Part shown: in pieces, positions 35,109-45,162 of the stretch
Numbering within the stretch: position 1 is the stretch's first letter
Layout: the number at the start of each line of letters is the position of its first letter
NCBI RefSeq assembly: GCF_000633415.1
Contig: NZ_AYMV01000010.1
Coordinates: 1-64,000 of the forward strand
From: Leucobacter sp. PH1c
GTDB taxonomy: Bacteria > Actinomycetota > Actinomycetes > Actinomycetales > Microbacteriaceae
Direction: 5' to 3'
DNA: 64,000 bases
Made by a program: the position numbers and the translations under genes
The notes under the pieces: model-generated
The model's database searches: none
Told to the model about the DNA's origin: nothing
What the model saw: the letters and a program-made list of their open reading frames with translations, nothing else

Positions 35109-36686
35109 GTGCACACCCCATCCCGCGCGAGGCGCCGCCTCGCGACCGCGGCAACGGCGCTCGCCGCCGCGCTCCTCCTCTCCGCCTGCGCCGGTGGCGC
35201 GGCTCCCGGCGACGGCGCCGCGAGCGGGGACCCGGTTTCCGGCGGCACGCTGATCTTCGGCCGCGCCGCCTCCGCCGACAACCTCGACCTGAACCAGCAG
35301 ATCACCGCGAACAACGCGTTCGCGATCGACAAGATCTTCGAGCCGCTCGTCAGCTTCGACGAGTCGGGCGCCCTCGTGCCGTGGCTCGCCGAGTACACCG
35401 CCAACGACGCGGGCACGGAGTACGTGTTCACCCTGCGCGAGGGCCTGCAGTTCTCCGACGGCAGCCCGGTCGAACCGGCCGACGTCGTGTTCTCGCTGAA
35501 CCGCCACATCGACGTCGGCGGCCCGCTGCCGCTCACGGCCCCCATCTCCGCGATCGAGGAGACGGGGGCACGCGAGGTGACGATCACGCTGAGCGCCCCC
35601 TACACCCCGTTCCTCTCGGAGCTCGCGAGCTTCTCGAACGGCATCTTCCCCGCTGACTTCGGCGGCGCGAGCGAGGACGACTTCTTCCGGCAGCCGATCG
35701 GCACCGGCCCCTTCGCCGTGCAGAGCTTCGACCCCAACGGCGACCTCGTCTTCGTGAAGAACGAGCACTACTGGCAGGAGGGGAAACCCTCCCTCGACGG
35801 GCTCGAGTACCGCGTGGTCGCCGACGACGCGCAGCTGCGCCAGCAGCTCGCCGCGGGCCAGCTCGACGCGATCGATATCGTCCCCGCGGCGAACGCGGCC
35901 GAGGTCGACTCTGCCGCCGACACCGTGCTCTCGCAGACCCCCGGCTGGTCGACCGAGCAGGTCTTCTTCAATACCCAGCGGCCCGAGCTCGCGGATCCGC
36001 ACGTGCGCCGGGCAATCGCGCACGCCCTCGACCGCGAGGGCATCACCTCGGCGACGACGTTCGGCACGGCCGAGGTGGCGAATGCACTCCTGCCGCCGAC
36101 CATCACCGACTCCGCGAACGACACGGTCACCCCGCTCGACTTCGACGTCGACGCGGCGAAGGCCGAGCTCGCGAAGTCGGCGTTCCCCGACGGCTTCTCC
36201 ACCACGCTGCTCATCGCGAGCGGCAACGCCCAGCGCGCCCAGATCGCCCAGATCGTGCAGGAGTCGCTCGCGAAGATCGGGATCACGGTCTCGATCGAGC
36301 AGCTCGACATCGCGGTGTTCCGCGAGCGCTTCTTCGCCTACGACTTCGACATCATGCTGAACAGCGGGCAGTCGGACGCGCCGGATCCGAACGGCTTCAT
36401 CACGTTCCAGGCGGATCCGGAGGGCTTCAGCAAGTCCTACTGGACGCACTACACGAACGATCGCGTGACCGAGCTCATGCACGAGGGGCGCACGACCGCC
36501 GAGGGCCCCGAGCGCACGAAGATCTACGGCGAGATCCAGCAGATCCTCGCGGACGATGTGCCCTACATCCCGCTGTTCTTCCCCGCGAACCTCAAGGCGA
36601 CGACGAGCGATGTGCAGGGCTTCACGGTGCTGCCGAACGGCAGCGTCCGCTTCGAGGACGCCTGGCTCGCGAGCGTCGGGAAGTAG
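35109..36686 (+). CDS. Peptide-type ABC substrate-binding lipoprotein (SBP family 5)
   Basis: A 525-residue lipoprotein. The GTG start has AAAGGA 8 bp upstream. An Arg-rich n-region, a hydrophobic core and the lipobox LLSAC predict lipid anchoring. The body shows GGTLIFGRAASADNLDL, YVFTLREGLQFSDGSPVEPADVVFSLNRH and NGDLVFVKNEHYWQEGKPSLDG, all typical of DppA/OppA proteins. It supplies the permease at 36749 and the fused permease-ATPase at 37873. The family-5 protein at 21493 is clearly different in sequence, so this is a separate uptake system. Confidence 0.93.
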   Translation: MHTPSRARRRLATAATALAAALLLSACAGGAAPGDGAASGDPVSGGTLIFGRAASADNLDLNQQITANNAFAIDKIFEPLVSFDESGALVPWLAEYTANDAGTEYVFTLREGLQFSDGSPVEPADVVFSLNRHIDVGGPLPLTAPISAIEETGAREVTITLSAPYTPFLSELASFSNGIFPADFGGASEDDFFRQPIGTGPFAVQSFDPNGDLVFVKNEHYWQEGKPSLDGLEYRVVADDAQLRQQLAAGQLDAIDIVPAANAAEVDSAADTVLSQTPGWSTEQVFFNTQRPELADPHVRRAIAHALDREGITSATTFGTAEVANALLPPTITDSANDTVTPLDFDVDAAKAELAKSAFPDGFSTTLLIASGNAQRAQIAQIVQESLAKIGITVSIEQLDIAVFRERFFAYDFDIMLNSGQSDAPDPNGFITFQADPEGFSKSYWTHYTNDRVTELMHEGRTTAEGPERTKIYGEIQQILADDVPYIPLFFPANLKATTSDVQGFTVLPNGSVRFEDAWLASVGK

Positions 36687-36748
36687 CGGCCCCGAGCGGG
36701 ACGCGTGCGCGCGGGGCCCACGGGCCCCGCGCGCACTACAGTGATGAC

Positions 36749-37872
36749 GTGGTGACGAGGAACGGGCGAGCGCAGGAGCCGGGCAGCGCAGTGCGCGATG
36801 CCGCGGGCGCCCGGGCGGCGACGGCCCCCGGCCTCGCGCGGCGGATCGCGCGCGAACTCGGCCGGGTGCTCGGCCGCGTCGTTCCCGTCATGATCGGCGT
36901 CGTCGTCGCCGTCTTCTTCCTGCTCCGGATGGTGCCGGGGGATCCCGCCGCGATGATCCTCGGCGAGCGGGCCACCCCCGAGTCGATTGCGGCCCTCCGC
37001 GCCGAGCTCGGCCTCGATCTCCCGCTCTGGCAGCAGTTCACCCACTTCGCGGTCGGGCTGATCACCCGCTTCGACACGGGGGACTCGCTCGTGACCGGGG
37101 TGTCCACCCGCGAGCTGATCCTCGCGAAAGCCCCGATCAGTCTGGGCATCGTCGGCCTCGCGGTCGTGCTGGCCGTGCTCATCACGGTGCCGCTGGCGCT
37201 CGCCGCAGCGCGCCGCCAGGACGGCTGGATCGATCACGTCGTGCGGATCATCCCGGCCGTGGGCATGGGAATGCCGCTCTTCTGGATCGGCCTGCTCCTC
37301 ATCATCGTCTTCGGCGTGCAGCTGCGCTGGTTCCCGGTGGGCGGTGTCGGCACGGGGCCGGGAGAACCGCTCAGGAGCCTCTTCCTCCCCGCGCTCGCGG
37401 TGGCGCTCGGCATGGCTCCGCCGCTCATCCGCTCGCTGCGCGCGCAGCTCATCGACGTGCTCGCGGCCGACTTCGTGACGACGCTCCGCGCCGCGCGGAT
37501 CCCCGAGCGGCGCATCCTCGCCCGGCACGTGCTCCGCAACGCGGCGCTGCCGACGCTCACGCTCCTGAGCGTCAACACCGCGACCCTCATCGGGGGCACG
37601 CTCGTCGTCGAGAAGGTGTTCGGGATCAACGGGCTCGGCGCCCTGCTCTTCCAGTCGATCGGCAGCCGGGACTTCCCGGTGGTGCAGGGGATCGCGCTGT
37701 ACTGCGCGCTGCTCGTGGTGCTCGTCACGACCGTCGCAGGCGTGCTTGCCGCGGCGCTCGACCCCCGGCTCCGCGCCGGCGACCCGGTTGCCGAGCCCGC
37801 CGCGGGCCCGGCCGCCGGGCGCGGGAGCGAGGCCGCAGGCGGCCCCGTGGGCGCCGCGCAGGGAGACCCCCG

Positions 37873-37876
<4 letters not shown>
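36749..37876 (+). CDS. ABC importer permease, DppB type
   Basis: A 375-residue membrane protein, longer than usual because of a 40-residue basic/Ala-rich N-terminus and an Ala/Gly-rich C-terminal tail of about 30 residues. The core has FFLLRMVPGDPAAMILGERATPESIAALRAELGLD, the KAPISLGIVGLAVVLAVL helix and EKVFGINGLGALLFQSIGSRDF. The GTG start has TACAGT six bases upstream and no Shine-Dalgarno, so it is probably leaderless; a second in-frame GTG follows immediately. It overlaps the fused gene by 4 bp (ATGA). Confidence 0.9.
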
Positions 37877-40446
<2,570 letters not shown>

Positions 40447-40516
40447 CGCGATTTCGCTCGGCCGCGGCGGCCCGGCTTGCTACGCTCCCAGTACAGGCGT
40501 TGAGAGGAGGTGCCGA

Positions 40517-41077
40517 ATGGACGGCATCATGAGCTGGCTGGATCGACTCGTGGACGGCTCCCTCATCGCGGGGGGCGTCTTCCTCATCATCGGCATCGTG
40601 GGCGGCGTGCTGCTGCTCATCTCGCTCGTGCTCGACGGGATCTTCGATGCCTTCGACTTCGGCGACGGGCCGCTCAGCCTCACGACGATCGCCGCCTTCA
40701 CCGCGATCTTCGGCTTCACCGCCTTCGCCCTCGTCGGCGCGGGGCTGCCGACGCCGCTCGCGGGAACGCTCGGCGCCGTGGCCGGCGTGATCGGCGGGGC
40801 CGCTGCCTGGTGGCTCAGCCGGCTCATCCGCAGCGCGGAATCCTCCACTGCCGTCTCCGGCGAGGAACTCGTCGGCAGCGCAGCGAGCGTCGTGCTCGCG
40901 ATCCCGGCCGGCGGCCTCGGCGAGGTCGCGCTCGTGCGCCACGGCGAGCGCGTCTCGCTCGCGGCGACCGCCGACACCGCGATCCCGCGCGGCGCCCAGG
41001 TGCGCATCGCACAGACCATCACGGCGACGTCGGTGCGGGTCGAGCCCGCGCCCGCCGCCGCCCCGCCCACCCAGTAA
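40517..41077 (+). CDS. NfeD-like membrane protein
   Basis: A 186-residue protein. Three or four hydrophobic helices fill residues 15-115 (GVFLIIGIVGGVLLLISLVL; TIAAFTAIFGFTAFALVGAG; GTLGAVAGVIGGAAAWWLS). A small beta-rich C-terminal domain then resembles the NfeD OB-fold (ELVGSAASVVLAIPAGGLGEV). NfeD proteins are encoded with flotillins and act with them in membrane microdomain organisation. GGAGG precedes the ATG. The flotillin gene follows after 18 bp, which supports the assignment. The OB-fold call rests on pattern and context only. Confidence 0.75.
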   Translation: MDGIMSWLDRLVDGSLIAGGVFLIIGIVGGVLLLISLVLDGIFDAFDFGDGPLSLTTIAAFTAIFGFTAFALVGAGLPTPLAGTLGAVAGVIGGAAAWWLSRLIRSAESSTAVSGEELVGSAASVVLAIPAGGLGEVALVRHGERVSLAATADTAIPRGAQVRIAQTITATSVRVEPAPAAAPPTQ

Positions 41078-41095
41078 CCCGAAACGGGAGAGGAC

Positions 41096-42673
41096 ATGTT
41101 CTTTATGACCCCCGCAATTGTCGGAGTGTTCGGCGCAGTCGTCGCGCTCGTGCTCATCGCCCTCGTCATCATCAAGCGCTACCGCATTGCGAAGCCCGAT
41201 GAGGCGATCATCGTGACCGGTGGCAAGGGCAAGGAAGTGAAGACGGCCGACGGCGGCACCGTCCGTGACATGTCGGGCCAGAAGGTCGTCACGGGCGGCG
41301 GCGTGTTCGTCCTGCCGTTCGTGCAGAAGTCCTTCACCATCTCGCTGCGCTCGCGCCGCCTCTCGATCACCACCGAGGCGCAGACCACCGACGGCATCAC
41401 GATGCAGGCCCAGGCCGTGGCCGTCGTGAAGGTGGGCGGCTCGCAGGAGATGATCCGCGCCGCCGCCCAGCGCTTCCTCTCGAACTCGGACGAGATCGAC
41501 GAGTCGACGCAGGAGGTGCTCTCGGGCTCGCTGCGCTCGATCATCGGCGGCCTCACGGTGCTCCAGATCATCCGTGACCGCGCCGTCGTGGCCCAGAGCG
41601 TGCTCGAGGCCGCCGAGGAGGCGCTCACGAAGCAGGGCCTCGTGGTCGACACCCTGCAGATCCAGGAGATCCGCGACGGCGCCGACTACATCACGAACAT
41701 CGGGCGCCCCGAGGCCGCGAAGGTGCGCCAGGCCGCCGACATCGCCGAGACGAACGCCTACCAGGCCTCCGAGGAGGCGAAGATCTCCGCGGAGAAGGTG
41801 CTGCTCGACCGCAACCGCGAGCTGAAGCTGCGCCAGGCGGAGATCCAGGCCGAGACGGACAAGGCGAACGCGCAGGCCCAGGCCGCCGACCCGCTCGAGC
41901 AGGCGATCCAGCAGCAGGCCATCGTCGAGCAGCAGCAGATCACCGCGCAGAAGGAGGTCGCGCTCCGCACCGAGAAGCTGAACGCCGACGTGCGCGCCGT
42001 GGCCGAGGCCGAGGCCTACCGGGTCGAGGCGCTCGCCAAGGCCGAGGCCGCCGCCTCCGTGTCCGCGGCCGAGGGCCGCGCGCAGGCCGTCGAGCGCGAG
42101 GGCGTCGCGAGCCGCGCCGCCCGTATCGCCGCGTCCGAGGCACTCGCCGCCGAGGGCCGCGCCGAGGCCGAGGCGATCCAGGCGAAGGGTACGGCAGAGG
42201 CCGCGGCCATCGACGCCCGCGCCCGCGCGCTCGAGACGCAGTCGCAGGCGGTGCTCGCGCAGGAGCTCATCCACCTGCTGCCGCAGATCGCGAACGAGTA
42301 CGCGCAGGCGATTGGCGCGATCGACAGCATGACGGTCGTCTCGGCCGACGGCACCTCGAAGGTGGCCGGCGAAGCTATGGGCAACATCAAGGGCCTGCTC
42401 GAGATGGCGAAGGACACGGTCGGCATCGACCTCGTCGGCATGCTGAATGGCGCCGTGAGCGGCGGTGCCGCAGGCGCGGCAGCCGGGCGCGCGGCGACCG
42501 CGTCCGCCCGCGACGGGCAGGGCGACGCGCTGCTCGCGTCGCGCCCGAGCGCTGTCGAGACGCCTGCGGCCGACGAGGTCGTTCCCGCGCACGCCGCGGC
42601 CGACGCGCCCGAGCCCGCTGCGGAGCCCGGCCAGGCCGCGGCGGACGAGGTCCAGGTGGAGCGGGCAGAATAG
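41096..42673 (+). CDS. Flotillin-like SPFH-domain protein
   Basis: A 525-residue membrane-associated protein. One N-terminal helix (residues 5-26) is followed by an SPFH/Band 7 domain (KPDEAIIVTGGKGKE, RRLSITTEAQTTDGITMQAQAVAVVKVGG). A long Ala/Glu/Gln-rich coiled coil at about 215-390 (AEAEAYRVEALAKAEAAASV type) has the EA repeats of flotillins. The C-terminus is Ala-rich and disordered. Flotillins oligomerise on the inner membrane and organise protein clusters. It lies between an NfeD-like gene and a PH-domain gene in a three-gene operon; GAGAGGA precedes the ATG. Confidence 0.92.
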   Translation: MFFMTPAIVGVFGAVVALVLIALVIIKRYRIAKPDEAIIVTGGKGKEVKTADGGTVRDMSGQKVVTGGGVFVLPFVQKSFTISLRSRRLSITTEAQTTDGITMQAQAVAVVKVGGSQEMIRAAAQRFLSNSDEIDESTQEVLSGSLRSIIGGLTVLQIIRDRAVVAQSVLEAAEEALTKQGLVVDTLQIQEIRDGADYITNIGRPEAAKVRQAADIAETNAYQASEEAKISAEKVLLDRNRELKLRQAEIQAETDKANAQAQAADPLEQAIQQQAIVEQQQITAQKEVALRTEKLNADVRAVAEAEAYRVEALAKAEAAASVSAAEGRAQAVEREGVASRAARIAASEALAAEGRAEAEAIQAKGTAEAAAIDARARALETQSQAVLAQELIHLLPQIANEYAQAIGAIDSMTVVSADGTSKVAGEAMGNIKGLLEMAKDTVGIDLVGMLNGAVSGGAAGAAAGRAATASARDGQGDALLASRPSAVETPAADEVVPAHAAADAPEPAAEPGQAAADEVQVERAE

Positions 42674-42678
42674 GGAGC

Positions 42679-43290
42679 ATGGCTTCCCGTTCCGCGCGCT
42701 CGATGACCGCGGAGGTCGACTCCTTGATGGGGCCGGCCCCCGCGAGTCACGCGCAGCCCGAGGTGATCGTGCTGCGCTTCCGCAGACACGGACGCCGGCT
42801 CCTGCTCCCCGCGCTCGCGCTCATCGCGATCGCGGCGGTCGCCGGGTTCTGGGTGGGGCGGCTCCCCGCGGGCTGGGCGAATCTCGCCGCGGCGCTCGTC
42901 GCCGGGGTGCTCGGCTTCGTGCTCGGAGTGCTGCCGATGCTCGCGTGGCTCGCGGGCCGCACGACGGTGACGACGCGCCGGGTGATCGTGCGCCGCGGGC
43001 TCTTCGTGCGCCAGCGCGCCGAGCTGGCGCTCGGCCGGGTGCGCGAGGTGCGGCAGCGCCGCAGCCTCGGGCAGCGGCTCTGGGGTTGCGGCAGCATCGA
43101 GCTGCTGTACGGCGCGGAGAAGCTGGTGCTCGAGGATGTGCCGGGCTTTGCGCTCACCGCCGAGGCCCTCCAGGAGCTCATGGAGCGCAGCTACGCGCAG
43201 GAGAGCCGGGTGCAGCAGACGCTCGGGGCCGCGCAGCTGCCGTTCGGCGCGGGCGGGCTCGGCCCGGGCGCCGCGCCCCCGCAGTTCTGA
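42679..43290 (+). CDS. Bacterial PH-domain membrane protein
   Basis: A 203-residue protein. A cytoplasmic N-terminus of about 45 residues leads to two transmembrane helices (LLLPALALIAIAAVAGFWVG; LAAALVAGVLGFVLGVLPMLAWL), then a bPH2-type domain with TTVTTRRVIVRRGLFVRQRAELALGRVREVRQRRSLGQRLWG in outline. bPH2 (YdbS-like) proteins are poorly understood envelope factors. It starts 5 bp after the flotillin stop codon with AGGGAG upstream, so it is co-transcribed. The 96-bp gap after it is C-rich with two copies of CTGACCCCGCGA and no gene. Confidence 0.85.
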   Translation: MASRSARSMTAEVDSLMGPAPASHAQPEVIVLRFRRHGRRLLLPALALIAIAAVAGFWVGRLPAGWANLAAALVAGVLGFVLGVLPMLAWLAGRTTVTTRRVIVRRGLFVRQRAELALGRVREVRQRRSLGQRLWGCGSIELLYGAEKLVLEDVPGFALTAEALQELMERSYAQESRVQQTLGAAQLPFGAGGLGPGAAPPQF

Positions 43291-43386
43291 CCCCGCGAAT
43301 CTCACCCCGCGGGTTGAGCCCCGAGACGCTGACCCCGCGATTCGGGCCCGCGGTTCCGCGCGCAGGACGCGCCGAGCCGCGACCGC

Positions 43387-43974
43387 TCAGCTCGTGCGGG
43401 CGATGAGCGTGTTGATGAGCTCGCTCGCGAGGGAGACGAGCCGCGCGATCTCGTTCTCGTCGCGGTCGATCCAGCGGCACTCCGGATCCCCCACGGGGAC
43501 GAAGTTCTCGTGCCGCTCCCACACCATGAGCGTGCGGTCGGCGCCGAGCACGTACTGCTGCCACCACACCTGCCGGAGGTAGTGGCGGGGGATCGTGCGC
43601 CACTCCTTGTTCGTGGTCTTGATCTCCGCGAGCTCGATGGAGCCGCCGTCGCGGAGCACGAGCCCGTCGGGCGTGGCGAGGTGGCGCAGATCCGCCGCGG
43701 CGTGGAAGAGCGCCTGGCTCGGCGCGATGCCGTGCTCGCGGAGCACCCAGCTGGCGATCTCGGGCTCGCGGGCCTTGCCGTGGTCGGTGTAGACGTTGCC
43801 GCTGAAGCGGCTGCCGTGGAGCTTCTCGTGCGCCGCGTTCTCGATCGAGCGCGGGGTGGAGAGCTTCGCGACGTCTGTCGCGGTGATGCCGCGGGCGCGG
43901 GCGCGGAGCCACGCTACTCGGTCGGTGCCATCCGTGACCATGCGGGACAGATAATGCGGTGTAGAATCGGTCAC
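43387..43974 (-). CDS. YqaJ-type viral recombinase-like exonuclease
   Basis: A 195-residue PD-(D/E)XK nuclease of the YqaJ/lambda-exonuclease group. GITATDVAKL and HGKAREPEIASWVLREHGI precede the active site, where ATPDGLVLRDGG supplies the Asp and IELAEIKTT the ExK. The QVWWQQYVLGADRTLMVWERH helix is also family-typical. The GTG start has GGGAGA upstream; a longer frame to 44019 lacks a ribosome site. Phage versions pair with a RecT/Bet annealase, but no partner or other phage gene is nearby, so it is either domesticated or a remnant. Confidence 0.85.
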   Translation of the reverse strand: MTDSTPHYLSRMVTDGTDRVAWLRARARGITATDVAKLSTPRSIENAAHEKLHGSRFSGNVYTDHGKAREPEIASWVLREHGIAPSQALFHAAADLRHLATPDGLVLRDGGSIELAEIKTTNKEWRTIPRHYLRQVWWQQYVLGADRTLMVWERHENFVPVGDPECRWIDRDENEIARLVSLASELINTLIARTS

Positions 43975-44259
43975 TCGTCCAGTCTCCCACGGACTTCGTC
44001 GTGGTGCGGACGTCGCCATAGGGGGATGACGTCATCCGTGACCCGGCCCCGAGACCGACTGCACGCTTGCATTCACACAGGATGCACTCAGTGACCTCTA
44101 TGACGGGAATCAGGCAGCAACAGTAGGCTCACAGCGAGCTGTCGCCGAGGTTCCGTCGAGCGGTCACGACAACCGATTTCATCGGGGTATGGACGAAGCC
44201 CGAGCGCAGAGCGCTCGCGACCCCAACCCGCGCAGAGCCGAGAGGAAGAGACAAGAGCA

Positions 44260-44994
44260 ATGGATTCACAGAATCTGACGCGCGCCGACGGGGGCAAGAT
44301 CCGGGCGCTGGTCGTCGACGACGAAGCATCGATCACGCAGCTGATCGCCATGGCGCTCCGGTACGAGGGATGGGAAGTGGAGACGGCCGCCACCGGCCAG
44401 GAGGCCAGCGACAAGATCCGCAGCTTCCGACCCGACGTCGCCGTGTTCGACATCATGCTGCCCGATTTCGACGGGATGCAGCTGCTGTCCCGGGTGCGCG
44501 GGGAGGGAGACATGTTCCCCGTGCTCTTCCTGACCGCGCTCGACTCGGTCGAGGACCGCGTCAACGGGCTGACCGCGGGAGGCGACGACTACGTCGTCAA
44601 GCCGTTCAGCCTCGAGGAGCTCATCGCCCGCCTGCGCGGCCTCGTGCGCCGCTCGCAGATCACGCTCTCGCAGCAGCCTGACCCCGTGCTGCGCGTCGGC
44701 GACCTCACGCTCAACGAGGACAGCTACGAGGTGGAGCGCGGCGGCGAGCCGATCATGGTCACCAACACGGAGTTCGAGCTGCTGCGCTACCTCATGCGCA
44801 ACCCGAACCGCGTGCTCTCGAAGGCGCAGATCCTCGACCGGGTCTGGGCCTACGACTTTTCCGGGAAGTCGACCGTCGTCGAGCTGTACATCTCCTACCT
44901 CCGCAAGAAGGTCGACGCGGGCCGCGCGCCCATGCTGCACACCGTGCGCGGCGCCGGCTACATGCTGAAGGCGGCGGCCGAGCCCGCAGCCTGA
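44260..44994 (+). CDS. OmpR-family response regulator, orphan
   Basis: A 244-residue two-domain regulator. The receiver has ALVVDDEASI, phospho-acceptor Asp64 in VAVFDIMLPDFDG, the switch Thr in LFLTALDS and Lys in VVKPFS. The winged-helix domain (about 140-238) shows TNTEFELLRYLMRNPNRVLSKAQILDRVW and ELYISYLRKKVD. It closely resembles PhoP/TcrX-type actinobacterial regulators. No histidine kinase is adjacent: a strong terminator and a P-type ATPase gene follow. GAGGAAGAG precedes the ATG. The 240-bp upstream gap shows no gene. Confidence 0.93.
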   Translation: MDSQNLTRADGGKIRALVVDDEASITQLIAMALRYEGWEVETAATGQEASDKIRSFRPDVAVFDIMLPDFDGMQLLSRVRGEGDMFPVLFLTALDSVEDRVNGLTAGGDDYVVKPFSLEELIARLRGLVRRSQITLSQQPDPVLRVGDLTLNEDSYEVERGGEPIMVTNTEFELLRYLMRNPNRVLSKAQILDRVWAYDFSGKSTVVELYISYLRKKVDAGRAPMLHTVRGAGYMLKAAAEPAA

Positions 44995-45010
44995 ACCGCG
45001 AGCTGAGCGA

Positions 45011-45054
45011 GCAGCCGCCCCGCGCACGCCGAACGGCGCGCGCGGGGCGGCTGC
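45011..45054 (+). terminator. Response-regulator terminator
   Basis: A 15-bp stem GCAGCCGCCCCGCGC continues, after one A-C mismatch, into CGCC/GGCG around a GAAC loop. GCGTTT follows. It isolates the regulator gene from the ATPase gene. Confidence 0.8.
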
Positions 45055-45162
45055 GCGTTTCGGGGCCGCCGATTCGGGAAACCCGGAAAACTTCGGCGGG
45101 ATCCCCACGATTCTCCCAGGAATGCCAGGGAGACCTCGCCGGGGTCTTCTAGGCTGTTCCGC

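Noticed and set aside
43291-43386. C-rich repeats after the PH-domain gene considered as a small ORF or RNA
   Set aside because: Only two short copies of CTGACCCCGCGA are present, with no start signal or stable stem. This is probably ordinary intergenic drift.
43387-43974. Part of a prophage
   Set aside because: No integrase, repressor, structural gene or attachment repeat was seen on either side.
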